Below the pieces are notes generated by a model that saw nothing but the letters and a program-made list of their open reading frames with translations, was not told the DNA's origin and did no database searches. Both the position numbers and the translations under genes were made by a program. Positions 1-6,997 of a stretch of 10,783 nucleotides of DNA are shown piece by piece. Numbering within the stretch: position 1 is the first letter of the stretch; each line of letters starts with the position of its first letter. The stretch covers positions 1,819 to 12,601 of the forward strand of contig DJVD01000098.1 in assembly GCA_002440805.1 (NCBI GenBank), written 5' to 3'. Origin of the DNA: Chloroflexi bacterium UBA6265. Its GTDB lineage: Bacteria > Chloroflexota > Chloroflexia > Thermomicrobiales > UBA6265.

Positions 1-1581
1 CTAGACGTTTGCCTTGCGATCTTCGAGCGCAATCACATCGCGGAGTTGGTCACGGAACCACATGGTGACATCGTGGCTTTCGATTTCGCGTTTCATGGCC
101 GAAGCGCGGCGATGTCGCTCGGGCATCGGCATGGTAAGCGCCTGGAAGATTGCCTCAGCATGACCTTCGATATCGGCCGGTGATACCACCAGCGCCCATT
201 CGCCTAATTGCTCCACAGCGCCCGCGCCCTCGGAGAGCAGCAGCACGCCGCTGCGTTCGTTGACCAGGGCGCCTTCCTTGGCGACCAGCGCCATACCATC
301 CATCAGCGAGTTCACCATCAGCAGGTCATACCACTTCATCGCGGCCAGTACACGCGCGTATTTCTCGCCCATGATCAACTGGATCGGATGCCACCCCGTT
401 TCGACATTGGCGTACTTGGCGTTGATGCGGCCGACAATGGCGCTAATGTCATCGAGATAATCCCGGTATTCCTCCACGTCGAGCCGGCTTGGTTGGGTGA
501 CGGCAATGAAATTAACGCGGTCGCGGAATTCAGGGTGCAGTTCGAGGAAGCGGTCGAAGGCAAGGAACCCGCGAATGATGTTCTTGCTGGGCTCGGCGCG
601 ATCGGCTCGAAGGATGGTGTACTCGTTCCAGTGTGTCGGCAGGTAGCGCTCATAGGCCCGCGCTTCCTGGCTGTAGGCAATGCGGCGGACGGCAGCGGGA
701 TCGATAGAGATCGGATAGGCCTCCACCGAAATCTCGCGCTCGTTCCAGAGAATGCGTCGATTGCTGTAGTCGATTTCGGCATCGGGCACATATGCCTCGC
801 ACGTGTACATGAAGCTGCGGGCGTGGCTCTTTGTCTGGAAACCGACGATATCGTTCCCCAGCATGCCTTCGCAAATCGCCGTCCGCATTTCACTGGGGAG
901 CAATCGCCAGTAATCCGGATCGGGCCAGGGGATGTGGATGAAGTGCTGGATGATCGCGTTAGGTCGCAGGGCGCGGATCATCCCGGGGCAGAGGTAAAGG
1001 TGGTAATCCTGCAGCATCACGACAGGTTCACCCTGGTCGCTCAGGTTTTCACAGGCTGCCACGATCTCCTCGGCAAACTGCTGGTTTACCACGGCGTATC
1101 CGTTGTTCCAGGCATCCCAGGTTTGATACGTGATGTCAGGGGCGCGCGGAGTATCCCACAGGTAATGCTGCAGGAACCAGAGGAGGGGGTTGCTGATTTC
1201 GTTGTAGTACTTGTTGTAGGCGTCTTCATCGGGCGCGACGAAGCGGAGCCGAAAGTTGGTATGGCTTTCGGAAGGGGGAATGAACGCCTCGTTGTGATTG
1301 ATCGCCTGCTGCCAACGGGCCCGATCGCCGCTGCCCATGGTAGCCGCGATCCACACGGCCTCGTGATCCTGCAACACGGTGCTCACGGCGGTCACCAGGC
1401 CGCCACTGCCTTGCCGACTGCTGAAGGTGCCATTGCGCTCTTCGGTAAATTGCACGGGGCCGCGATTGGACACCATGATCAGCGGACGTTCGCTCAACAT
1501 CGCGGTGATGCGCGCCTCCAGGCCGGCCGTCTCCTGCTCTAGCAGGCTGGCTTCGGCGGTTAGCTCTGTCCGGTTCGGCAT
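1..1581 (-). CDS. GT20-family glycosyltransferase, trehalose-6-phosphate synthase-like
   Basis: Likely transfers a glucosyl group from a nucleotide sugar to a sugar phosphate (trehalose-6-phosphate synthesis in canonical OtsA); cytosolic. The 526-residue protein spans the whole GT20 fold. It shows VSNRGP (37-42) and GSGGL (58-62) at the N-terminal acceptor region, YNEISNPLLW (126-135), QDYHL (191-195), FIHIPWP (214-220), GFQT (247-250), PISID (290-294), the basic pair R328 and K333 in DRAEPSK, PSRLDVEEY, and DGMALVAKE (428-436). R328, K333, D428 and E436 align with E. coli OtsA R262, K267, D361 and E369, but the surrounding motifs differ (RLDYSKG is RAEPSKN here; RDGMNLV is MDGMALV), so the acceptor is uncertain. 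The ATG at 1581 is chosen because AGGGGGAG lies 7 nt upstream; an upstream TTG would lie in the copZ terminator. The stop codon occupies bases 1-3. No otsB-type phosphatase is visible, but it could lie just beyond the left edge. Confidence 0.85.
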   Translation of the reverse strand: MPNRTELTAEASLLEQETAGLEARITAMLSERPLIMVSNRGPVQFTEERNGTFSSRQGSGGLVTAVSTVLQDHEAVWIAATMGSGDRARWQQAINHNEAFIPPSESHTNFRLRFVAPDEDAYNKYYNEISNPLLWFLQHYLWDTPRAPDITYQTWDAWNNGYAVVNQQFAEEIVAACENLSDQGEPVVMLQDYHLYLCPGMIRALRPNAIIQHFIHIPWPDPDYWRLLPSEMRTAICEGMLGNDIVGFQTKSHARSFMYTCEAYVPDAEIDYSNRRILWNEREISVEAYPISIDPAAVRRIAYSQEARAYERYLPTHWNEYTILRADRAEPSKNIIRGFLAFDRFLELHPEFRDRVNFIAVTQPSRLDVEEYRDYLDDISAIVGRINAKYANVETGWHPIQLIMGEKYARVLAAMKWYDLLMVNSLMDGMALVAKEGALVNERSGVLLLSEGAGAVEQLGEWALVVSPADIEGHAEAIFQALTMPMPERHRRASAMKREIESHDVTMWFRDQLRDVIALEDRKANV

Positions 1582-1599
1582 CGTTCGGCTCCCCCTGAA

Positions 1600-1619
1600 T
1601 GAACCGATATGGCGGTTCA
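1600..1619. promoter_or_regulatory. Inverted repeat upstream of the GT20 gene (possible operator)
   Basis: A perfect 7-bp inverted repeat, TGAACCG and CGGTTCA around a 6-nt spacer, lies directly upstream of the ribosome binding site of the GT20 gene. A short palindrome, TCACATTGTGA, overlaps its outer edge (about 1617-1627). The position in the 5' leader suggests an operator or a leader hairpin. I could not find a convincing promoter here. The best minus-strand candidate further upstream is TTCACC, 17 bp, TCCAAT, which is weak. No regulator gene is nearby to name the binding protein. Confidence 0.3.
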
Positions 1620-1684
1620 CATTGTGATTCTCTGACCCCTTCAGCATGATTGGAAAAGGCGATTTTCGCAAGGTGAAGGCATGC

Positions 1685-1722
1685 AAAAAGCGGGTTCGCG
1701 TGCGAACACGCGAACCCGCTTT
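1685..1722 (-). terminator. Rho-independent terminator of the copA-copZ operon
   Basis: A perfect 15-bp stem (AAAGCGGGTTCGCGT paired with its complement, 1687-1722) closes a 6-nt loop. Read on the minus strand it is followed by a run of five T. It starts 23 nt after the copZ stop codon, so it ends the copper operon and insulates the GT20 gene downstream. Confidence 0.88.
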
Positions 1723-1745
1723 CGGAGATTCGGCTTAATCCGGGA

Positions 1746-1961
1746 CTAGACCTCGGTGGCCGGGTATCCCTCGTCGGCAAGCTCGGACTGGATCTTGTCC
1801 AGCGTGACCTTGTCGGCATCAAAGGTGATGTCAATGAGCTTGGTTTCCGCATTGGCGTCTACGGTGGCAACACCATCGAGCGCGCCCACGCGGTTCTTCA
1901 CCGAGCTCACGCAATGTCCGCATGAGATATCCGGAGCCTGAAGCTGTACAGTCGTTTCCAT
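1746..1961 (-). CDS. copZ: Copper chaperone / heavy-metal-associated domain protein, CopZ-like
   Basis: A 71-residue single HMA-domain protein. It should bind Cu(I) in the cytosol and pass it to the CopA ATPase or a copper sensor. The metal-binding loop is ISCGHC with Cys14 and Cys17, followed by the family pattern VSSVKNRVGALDGVATVDAN and a typical C-terminal LADEGYPA. The usual GMTC start of the loop is ISC here, a common variant in CopZ proteins. The ATG at 1961 is preferred over a TTG at 2000 because AAAGGA lies 8 nt upstream and the protein then has normal length. It follows copA by 41 nt on the same strand, with no promoter seen between them, and is followed by a strong terminator, so copA-copZ is most likely one transcript. 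Confidence 0.9.
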   Translation of the reverse strand: METTVQLQAPDISCGHCVSSVKNRVGALDGVATVDANAETKLIDITFDADKVTLDKIQSELADEGYPATEV

Positions 1962-2002
1962 TGTTCCTGTCCTTTCTGAAACTTCTACATCAAAACGCAA
2001 TT

Positions 2003-4723
2003 TTAGTGACCTCCGTGATCCGGCAATTCATTGCCCGGTCCGGAGTTCGTATCGAGAATGTTCATCCCCGTCTGCTCGGCAACCCACCACAACCCGGCAC
2101 CAACCGCCAGCGCAAGCAGCGCGATGACGAAGAGGTAACCGGCCTGCTGCAGCCGCAAACCAACCGTAGGATGAAGGATTTCTCGCGGATTTTTGGGGGT
2201 GGTGAACGAACGCAATCGGAGTGCGTTTGTCACCACGCTCACACTGCTCATCGCCATGGCGGCAGCAGCGAGCATCGGGTTGAGCAGGATACCGAAGGCC
2301 GGGTAGAGAACACCCATGGCCACCGGGATAAGGGCGATGTTGTAGCCAAAGGCCCAGAACAGGCCCTGCTTGATCGTATCGACGGTGCGACGGCTGAGCG
2401 CGAAGGCGGTAATGATGCCGTGCGGATTGTCGCCAATCAGCGTGATATCGGAGGCAGCCATGGCCACATCGGTACCACTGCCAATGGCGATGCCGAGGTC
2501 GGCAGTGGCCAGGCTGGGTGCATCGTTGATGCCGTCGCCAACCATCGCTACTGTCTTGCCTTCGGCCTGCAGCGCCTGGATTTTGGCGGATTTTTCATGG
2601 GGCAGCACGTTTGCCAGCACGTTTTCGATGCCAACTTCGCGAGCAATCACATGGGCTGTGGCGGCGTTATCGCCGGTAATCATCCACACGGTCAGGCCAA
2701 GGGCCTTCAGGTCGGCCACCGTCTTGGCGGAATCCGGCTTGAGCGCATCGGCGATGCCAATAACAGCCGCCGGCGCGCCATCAACGGCCACCATTACCGG
2801 GGTTGCGCCCGCATTGGCAGCAAACGCGACAGCATGCTCGAACTTCTCCACCGGAATAGAGTTACCGGTCATGAACGTATCGTTGCCGATGATCACTTCG
2901 CGGCCATCCACGGTGGCGATAATTCCCTGGCCAGTGACGCTTTCGAAGCGGGATGGAGTGCTGATTGCGATGTCGCTGCTGCGCGCTGCCCCGAGGATGG
3001 CCTGGGCCAACGGATGTTCGGATTGTGATTCAGCGGCAGCGGCAAACCCGAGTACGGATGCCTCGTCGAAGTCACCGAGAATGGTAACGCTGGTGACTTC
3101 CGGCTTGCCGCGGGTGAGGGTGCCGGTTTTATCCAGCACAACTGTGTCGACCTTGCGCACCATTTCCAGGGCATCGCCACCACGCACCAGAATGCCGTTC
3201 TCGGCCGCCTTGCCGGTGCCGACCATGATGGCGGTTGGAGCCGCCAGGCCGAGGGCACACGGGCAGGCAATCACCAACACCGCGACCAGCGTGGTGATGG
3301 CATAGGCGACCGAGGGATCGGGGCCAACGAAATACCACACTGCGAAGGTGAGGGCGGCCAGGACAAGCACAACCGGCACAAAGATGCCGCTGATTTTGTC
3401 GGCCAGGCGCTGCATTGGCGCCTTACTACCCTGGGCGTCTTCCACAAGGCGAATGATGCTGGCGAGGACTGTATCCTTACCGACCGCCGTCGCCCGGAAC
3501 AGGAAGGAACCGGTGGTATTGATCGTTGAACCGATGACTGAATCTTCAATGGATTTGGTGACCGGGGCAGGTTCGCCGGTAAGCATGCTCTCATCAATCG
3601 CCGATGTGCCATCGGTGATAACGCCATCGACCGGGATCTTCTCACCCGGCCGCACGCGAACGATGTCGCCTACAACAACATCCTCGGTGGGGATGTCTTG
3701 CTCGATGCCGTTGCGCATGACGCGGGCCGTGGGAGAGTTGAGACCCATCAACGCGCGGATGGCATCGCCAGTGCTTTTCTTGGCGCGGGCTTCCATCCAT
3801 CGGCCCATCAGGATCAGGGCGATGATGATCACGGCGGATTCGAAGTAGAGATGATACGGAATCTGCCAGCGTTCGGCCAAATGGGGCCAGAGCACCACGA
3901 AGGCGCTGTAGCCAAATGCGACGCTGGTGCCAACTGCCACCAGCGTGTTCATGTTCGTCGCGCCGTGCTTAAGTGCGGCCCAGGTGGCGGTATAGAACTC
4001 CTTGCCAGCCCACAGTTGCACGAATGCCGCGGCAATCAACAGGAAGGGGGCGAGCGTGGGTTCACTGATCGGCACTGGCACGTACATCAGCACCATCATC
4101 ACCAACCCGATGACCAGGCTGACGAGGCTCTTGGTTTTCAGTTCACGAATGTGGGCATCCCGGGCCCTGTCGCGGGCATCCGCATCGCGTTCGGTCGCGC
4201 TCGGCGCGGCTTTTTCGGCACTGGAAGTTGTCGGAAAGGTGATGGTGCCGGGAGTGTAGCCCGCGCTGGTGACAGCCCCTGAAATTGCTTCAGCAGTGAC
4301 CGAGCGATCGATATGCACGGTGGCGGTTTCGGTGGCGAGGTTCACGCCCACTTCGCGCACGCCCGGCAGCTTTTCGAGCGCCTTTTCAACCCTGCGAACG
4401 CAACTGGCGCACGTCATGCCATCGACATCGAAGGTGATCGAAAGGTCTTCGCTGGCCGCTTGTGTTTCTGGCTGAGGAAGTGAGATTGCTCCGGCGACAT
4501 ATCCCGCCTTATCGACAGCAGCCATCAGGATCTCCGGTGTCACCGCTTCACTGGCCTTAACGGTCGCAGTTTCGGTGGCGAGGTTAACGCTCACTTCATG
4601 GACGCCCTCGACTTTCTCGAGCGCCTTCTCGACCCGGCGGACGCAACTGGCGCAGGTCATGCCATCGACATCAAATGTGGTGGTCCAATCGTGCGCTGAA
4701 GTTGTTGTTGCCATCGTGAGCAT
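2003..4723 (-). CDS. copA: Cu(I)-exporting P1B-1-type ATPase with two N-terminal HMA domains
   Basis: Pumps Cu(I) (possibly Ag(I)) out of the cytosol using ATP; inner membrane. The 906 residues contain two HMA domains (about 15-79 and 96-160), each with GMTCASC (C24/C27 and C105/C108). Then come transmembrane segments from about 197, the actuator motif TGEP (382-385), the transport motif CPC (487-489), the phosphorylated Asp531 in DKTGT, the SEHP motif (H570-P571) and GDGIND (729-734). Y794-N795 and M825-S826-S827 in the last two core helices complete the Cu(I) signature. Unusually, one more hydrophobic helix (about 862-882) and a tail ending in DHGGH follow the normal family end. ATG 4723 and ATG 4714 are both possible starts: AAAGG lies 3 nt or 12 nt upstream, so neither spacing is ideal. 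It is first in the operon with copZ and has a CsoR-like operator in its promoter. Confidence 0.95.
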   Translation of the reverse strand: MLTMATTTSAHDWTTTFDVDGMTCASCVRRVEKALEKVEGVHEVSVNLATETATVKASEAVTPEILMAAVDKAGYVAGAISLPQPETQAASEDLSITFDVDGMTCASCVRRVEKALEKLPGVREVGVNLATETATVHIDRSVTAEAISGAVTSAGYTPGTITFPTTSSAEKAAPSATERDADARDRARDAHIRELKTKSLVSLVIGLVMMVLMYVPVPISEPTLAPFLLIAAAFVQLWAGKEFYTATWAALKHGATNMNTLVAVGTSVAFGYSAFVVLWPHLAERWQIPYHLYFESAVIIIALILMGRWMEARAKKSTGDAIRALMGLNSPTARVMRNGIEQDIPTEDVVVGDIVRVRPGEKIPVDGVITDGTSAIDESMLTGEPAPVTKSIEDSVIGSTINTTGSFLFRATAVGKDTVLASIIRLVEDAQGSKAPMQRLADKISGIFVPVVLVLAALTFAVWYFVGPDPSVAYAITTLVAVLVIACPCALGLAAPTAIMVGTGKAAENGILVRGGDALEMVRKVDTVVLDKTGTLTRGKPEVTSVTILGDFDEASVLGFAAAAESQSEHPLAQAILGAARSSDIAISTPSRFESVTGQGIIATVDGREVIIGNDTFMTGNSIPVEKFEHAVAFAANAGATPVMVAVDGAPAAVIGIADALKPDSAKTVADLKALGLTVWMITGDNAATAHVIAREVGIENVLANVLPHEKSAKIQALQAEGKTVAMVGDGINDAPSLATADLGIAIGSGTDVAMAASDITLIGDNPHGIITAFALSRRTVDTIKQGLFWAFGYNIALIPVAMGVLYPAFGILLNPMLAAAAMAMSSVSVVTNALRLRSFTTPKNPREILHPTVGLRLQQAGYLFVIALLALAVGAGLWWVAEQTGMNILDTNSGPGNELPDHGGH
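4244..4681 (-). repeat. Tandem HMA-domain duplication inside copA
   Basis: The two metal-binding domains repeat with a period of 243 bp (81 codons). [11 protein letters not shown] followed by [10 protein letters not shown] is identical in both copies, as is [10 protein letters not shown]. The DNA keeps identical stretches of 14-17 bp with scattered synonymous changes, so this looks like a fairly recent or homogenised duplication, not two unrelated domains. Confidence 0.8.
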
Positions 4724-4756
4724 TTGCCTTTGAGGCTCTTGGAAGCCATCTGTAAC

Positions 4757-4775
4757 TGATTACGTTCTGTAATCA
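4757..4775. promoter_or_regulatory. Second dyad at the predicted copA transcription start
   Basis: A perfect inverted repeat, TGATTAC and GTAATCA with a 5-nt spacer. It starts 2 nt from the CsoR-like dyad; the two centres are 21 bp apart, about two helical turns, so bound proteins would lie on one face. It covers roughly +1 of the predicted copA transcript. Its sequence is unrelated to the copper box, so it is either an operator for a different regulator or a short hairpin at the mRNA 5' end. It is close to, but not the same spacing as, the TACAnnTGTA box of CopY/BlaI repressors. Confidence 0.5.
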
Positions 4776-4804
4776 ACTATACCCATGGGGGGTATACGTG
4801 TCAA
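4776..4804 (-). promoter_or_regulatory. Sigma-70-type promoter of copA-copZ
   Basis: Read on the minus strand: a perfect -35 TTGACA (4804-4799), 17 bp, and a -10 TATAGT (4781-4776, 5 of 6 matches). The predicted start is about 4769, giving a leader of roughly 45 nt before the copA ATG. The near-consensus strength fits a promoter held down by a repressor and released by copper. Confidence 0.75.
4778..4796. promoter_or_regulatory. CsoR-like copper-responsive operator
   Basis: The dyad TATACCC, 5 nt, GGGTATA fills the spacer between the copA -35 and -10 elements and overlaps the -10. TACCC/GGGTA half-sites rich in G/C with A/T flanks are the known operator style of the CsoR family, which represses copZ/copA genes until Cu(I) binds. 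The position is ideal for steric repression. No csoR gene lies in this window, so the assignment rests on the site and the genes it controls. Confidence 0.65.
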
Positions 4805-4850
4805 GAATCCGGTTGGGCGCCAACATTTCGGTGGGAGCAGGGGAATAATG

Positions 4851-4856
4851 TACTAT
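4851..4856 (+). promoter_or_regulatory. Possible -10 element for the zinc-ribbon/prfC genes
   Basis: TACTAT lies 30 bp before the GTG start of the zinc-ribbon gene and upstream of its ribosome binding site. No good -35 element is seen 16-18 bp further upstream. The 90 bp between the copA promoter and this gene otherwise holds only a small dyad, GTTGG-GCG-CCAAC (4812-4824). This is weak evidence for a separate rightward promoter. Confidence 0.25.
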
Positions 4857-4885
4857 TGCAACCTGTACCACGCGGAGGAGGTAGC

Positions 4886-5269
4886 GTGACACACCGCACC
4901 CGCCGTGGAGCAAGAACAGTCCCCGGCAAGCCATCCAGTCCTGATATCGCACATCCTACCTGGTTGCCTCCCGGTCGTGAATGTCCGTGGTGTGGGAGCC
5001 GGGACACGGTGTTTGTGCAGCGTGGCCTCACCAGCGCGATGGCTTCACCGGATCAATATATCCGCTGCAACGATTGTTCCCGGGTCACCTACGATATCGT
5101 CTCGCGCAACGATCGTGAGATTCGGATTGGCAGGTTCCAGACCGGTGGTGAATTCCGTGATGGCACACATCAAACCCGCTATGTGATTTATCGCATGCTC
5201 AAAGTGGGGTTCAACGAATACTTGCTGTATCTTCGCCCGATTCTTCCCCACAGTGAAGAGCCCACATAA
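4886..5269 (+). CDS. Uncharacterised small zinc-ribbon protein
   Basis: I do not recognise this 127-residue protein as a named family. It has a basic, Pro-rich N-terminus (1-30), then CPWC (Cys33, Cys36) and CNDC (Cys61, Cys64) about 24 residues apart, the layout of a four-cysteine zinc ribbon. The C-terminal half (65-120) is mixed charged and aromatic (ending KVGFNEYLLYLRP) and looks folded; no membrane segment or signal peptide is present. The GTG at 4886 is chosen because GGAGGAGG ends 4 nt upstream; the TTG 30 bp earlier has no such site. It ends 18 nt before prfC on the same strand, suggesting co-transcription and perhaps a role near translation or nucleic acids, which is inference only. 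It is divergent from copA, but nothing in its sequence points to copper. Confidence 0.75.
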   Translation: MTHRTRRGARTVPGKPSSPDIAHPTWLPPGRECPWCGSRDTVFVQRGLTSAMASPDQYIRCNDCSRVTYDIVSRNDREIRIGRFQTGGEFRDGTHQTRYVIYRMLKVGFNEYLLYLRPILPHSEEPT

Positions 5270-5287
5270 TTACAGGAACGCACCGGC

Positions 5288-6901
5288 ATGTCTGAACAGG
5301 AAACCATCGTCCGCCAATCCAACCTGCAAAACGAGGTGAGCCGTCGGCGCACCTTCGCTATTATCTCGCATCCGGATGCCGGCAAGACCACCCTCACCGA
5401 AAAGTTGTTGTTGTACGGCAATGCTGTGCAGTTGGCCGGATCTGTGAGCGCGCGCAAATCCCAGCGACAGGCGACGTCCGACTGGATGGATATCGAAAAG
5501 GAACGCGGAATCTCCATCACCAGCACGGTGCTGGCTTTCCCGTATGCTGGGAAGCATCTCAACCTGCTCGATACACCAGGTCACCAGGATTTCTCTGAAG
5601 ACACCTATCGCACGCTTACCGCCGTGGATAGCGCCATTATGGTGCTGGATGGTTCCCGCGGTATTGAGCCACAAACGCTCAAGCTGTTCGAGGTGTGTCG
5701 CCGTCGTCACACACCGATTTTCACCTTCGTAAACAAGGTCGATCGCCCGGCGAAATCACCCCTTGACCTGATGGACGAGATCGAGAAAACCCTTGGCCTC
5801 ACCACCTATCCGCTTAACTGGCCGATCGGCGACGGGCCGGATTTCCGCGGCGTTTTTGATCGCATTACCAATACCGTGCATTTGTTTGAGCGCACCGAGC
5901 ACGGTGCGCGTCGCGCGCCGGTCCAGGTGAGCGACCTTGCCGATCCCGCACTCGAGGAGAAAATCGGGGTGCAATTGGCCACCCAACTGCGCGAAGACAT
6001 TGAGCTGCTGGAGATGGCTGGCTCGGAGCTGGATATCGACGAGGTCTTGGCCGGCCGGATGACTCCCGTGTCATTTGGCTCGGCGTTGACCAACTTCGGC
6101 GTGCAGCTTTTTCTCGATTCCTTCATTAGTATGGCCCCCGAACCGACCGCGGGCGAAACAAGCAAGGGCGAGATGGTGCCGACCGATCCGCGCTTTAGCG
6201 GCTTCGTGTTCAAGATCCAGGCGAATATGGATCCCCGTCACCGAGACCGCGTGGCCTATTTCCGCGTGGTTTCCGGCCGGTTCGAACGCGATATGGATGC
6301 CTGGCATCCACGATTGGGACGCAAGGTACGGTTGAACCGCGCCATGCGATTGTTCGGCCAGGATCGCGAGATCGTCGAAGAAGCGTTCGCCGGTGATGTG
6401 GTTGGCCTGATGAGCACCGGCACATTCACCATAGGCGATACGATCAGCAGTGAAGATGTGGGTACATTCTCCGCGATGCCACGCTTCCAGCCGGAACATT
6501 TCGCCCGCCTGCGCCACACCCGCGCCGACAAGTACAAGCAATTCCTCAAGGGTATTACCCAAATTGAGGAAGAGGGCGGCATCCAGTTGTTCTACCCGGT
6601 GGCCGCTGGCAGCCGTGAGCCGATCATGGCCGCGGTGGGTGTGCTGCAGTTCGATGTGGTGCAATCCCGGCTCGAGGCCGAGTACAACGTGGAAACCGTG
6701 ATGGAACCGCTGACGTTCTCTGCGGCTCGCTGGGTCACTGGCGACGAGGCGGAGATCTCGCAGGTTGGGATAGGACGTGGTCGTATGCGCGCCGAAGATC
6801 GCGATGGCAACTCCGTCATCCTCTTCACCACCGAATGGGACATGCGTTACGCCGAAGAGAACTCGAAAAACGTCACGTACTCTGCGCTGGCGGGGCTGTA
6901 G
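5288..6901 (+). CDS. prfC: Peptide chain release factor 3 (translational GTPase)
   Basis: RF3 is a ribosomal GTPase that removes RF1/RF2 after peptide release and recycles them; cytosolic. At 537 residues it is close to the usual length of about 530. The GTPase motifs are all present: P-loop HPDAGKTT (28-35), RGISIT (73-78), DTPGH (95-99) and NKVD (149-152). RF3-specific stretches include FSEDTYRTLTAVD, a WPIG segment, FVFKIQANMDPRHRDRVA and AVGVLQFDVV followed by the YNVE sequence near the C-terminus. These separate it from EF-G and related factors. The ATG at 5288 has AGGA 10 nt upstream, and the conserved region starts about 20 residues in, as expected. It follows the zinc-ribbon gene by 18 nt, probably in one operon. 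Confidence 0.95.
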   Translation: MSEQETIVRQSNLQNEVSRRRTFAIISHPDAGKTTLTEKLLLYGNAVQLAGSVSARKSQRQATSDWMDIEKERGISITSTVLAFPYAGKHLNLLDTPGHQDFSEDTYRTLTAVDSAIMVLDGSRGIEPQTLKLFEVCRRRHTPIFTFVNKVDRPAKSPLDLMDEIEKTLGLTTYPLNWPIGDGPDFRGVFDRITNTVHLFERTEHGARRAPVQVSDLADPALEEKIGVQLATQLREDIELLEMAGSELDIDEVLAGRMTPVSFGSALTNFGVQLFLDSFISMAPEPTAGETSKGEMVPTDPRFSGFVFKIQANMDPRHRDRVAYFRVVSGRFERDMDAWHPRLGRKVRLNRAMRLFGQDREIVEEAFAGDVVGLMSTGTFTIGDTISSEDVGTFSAMPRFQPEHFARLRHTRADKYKQFLKGITQIEEEGGIQLFYPVAAGSREPIMAAVGVLQFDVVQSRLEAEYNVETVMEPLTFSAARWVTGDEAEISQVGIGRGRMRAEDRDGNSVILFTTEWDMRYAEENSKNVTYSALAGL

Positions 6902-6997
6902 GCCCACCCCTCTCCCCGTAAGCTCCCATGGTGTGGCAGTATGTGTGGTGGAAACGTCCGCTGTGTCGACACCGATACACGCATCATGGGAGTGAAA

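Noticed and set aside
208..1542. Long plus-strand open frame (444 codons) opposite the GT20 gene
   Set aside because: Its translation shows no family motifs, while the minus strand encodes a full GT20 enzyme. It arises from GC-rich third positions.
1582..1686. N-terminal extension of the GT20 gene from a TTG at 1686
   Set aside because: It would begin at the edge of the copZ terminator and has no ribosome binding site; the ATG at 1581 has an excellent one.
1922..3028. Long plus-strand open frame (368 codons) opposite copA and copZ
   Set aside because: Rich in His, Arg and Gly with no recognisable domain; it overlaps the proven copA frame.
4757..4775. CopY/BlaI-type box or MerR-type promoter at copA
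   Set aside because: The half-site spacing does not match TACAnnTGTA, and the promoter spacer is 17 bp, not the 19-20 bp typical of MerR-controlled promoters.
6963..6972. 10-bp palindrome GTGTCGACAC before pepF
   Set aside because: Short and isolated, with no promoter elements around it; chance occurrence is likely.
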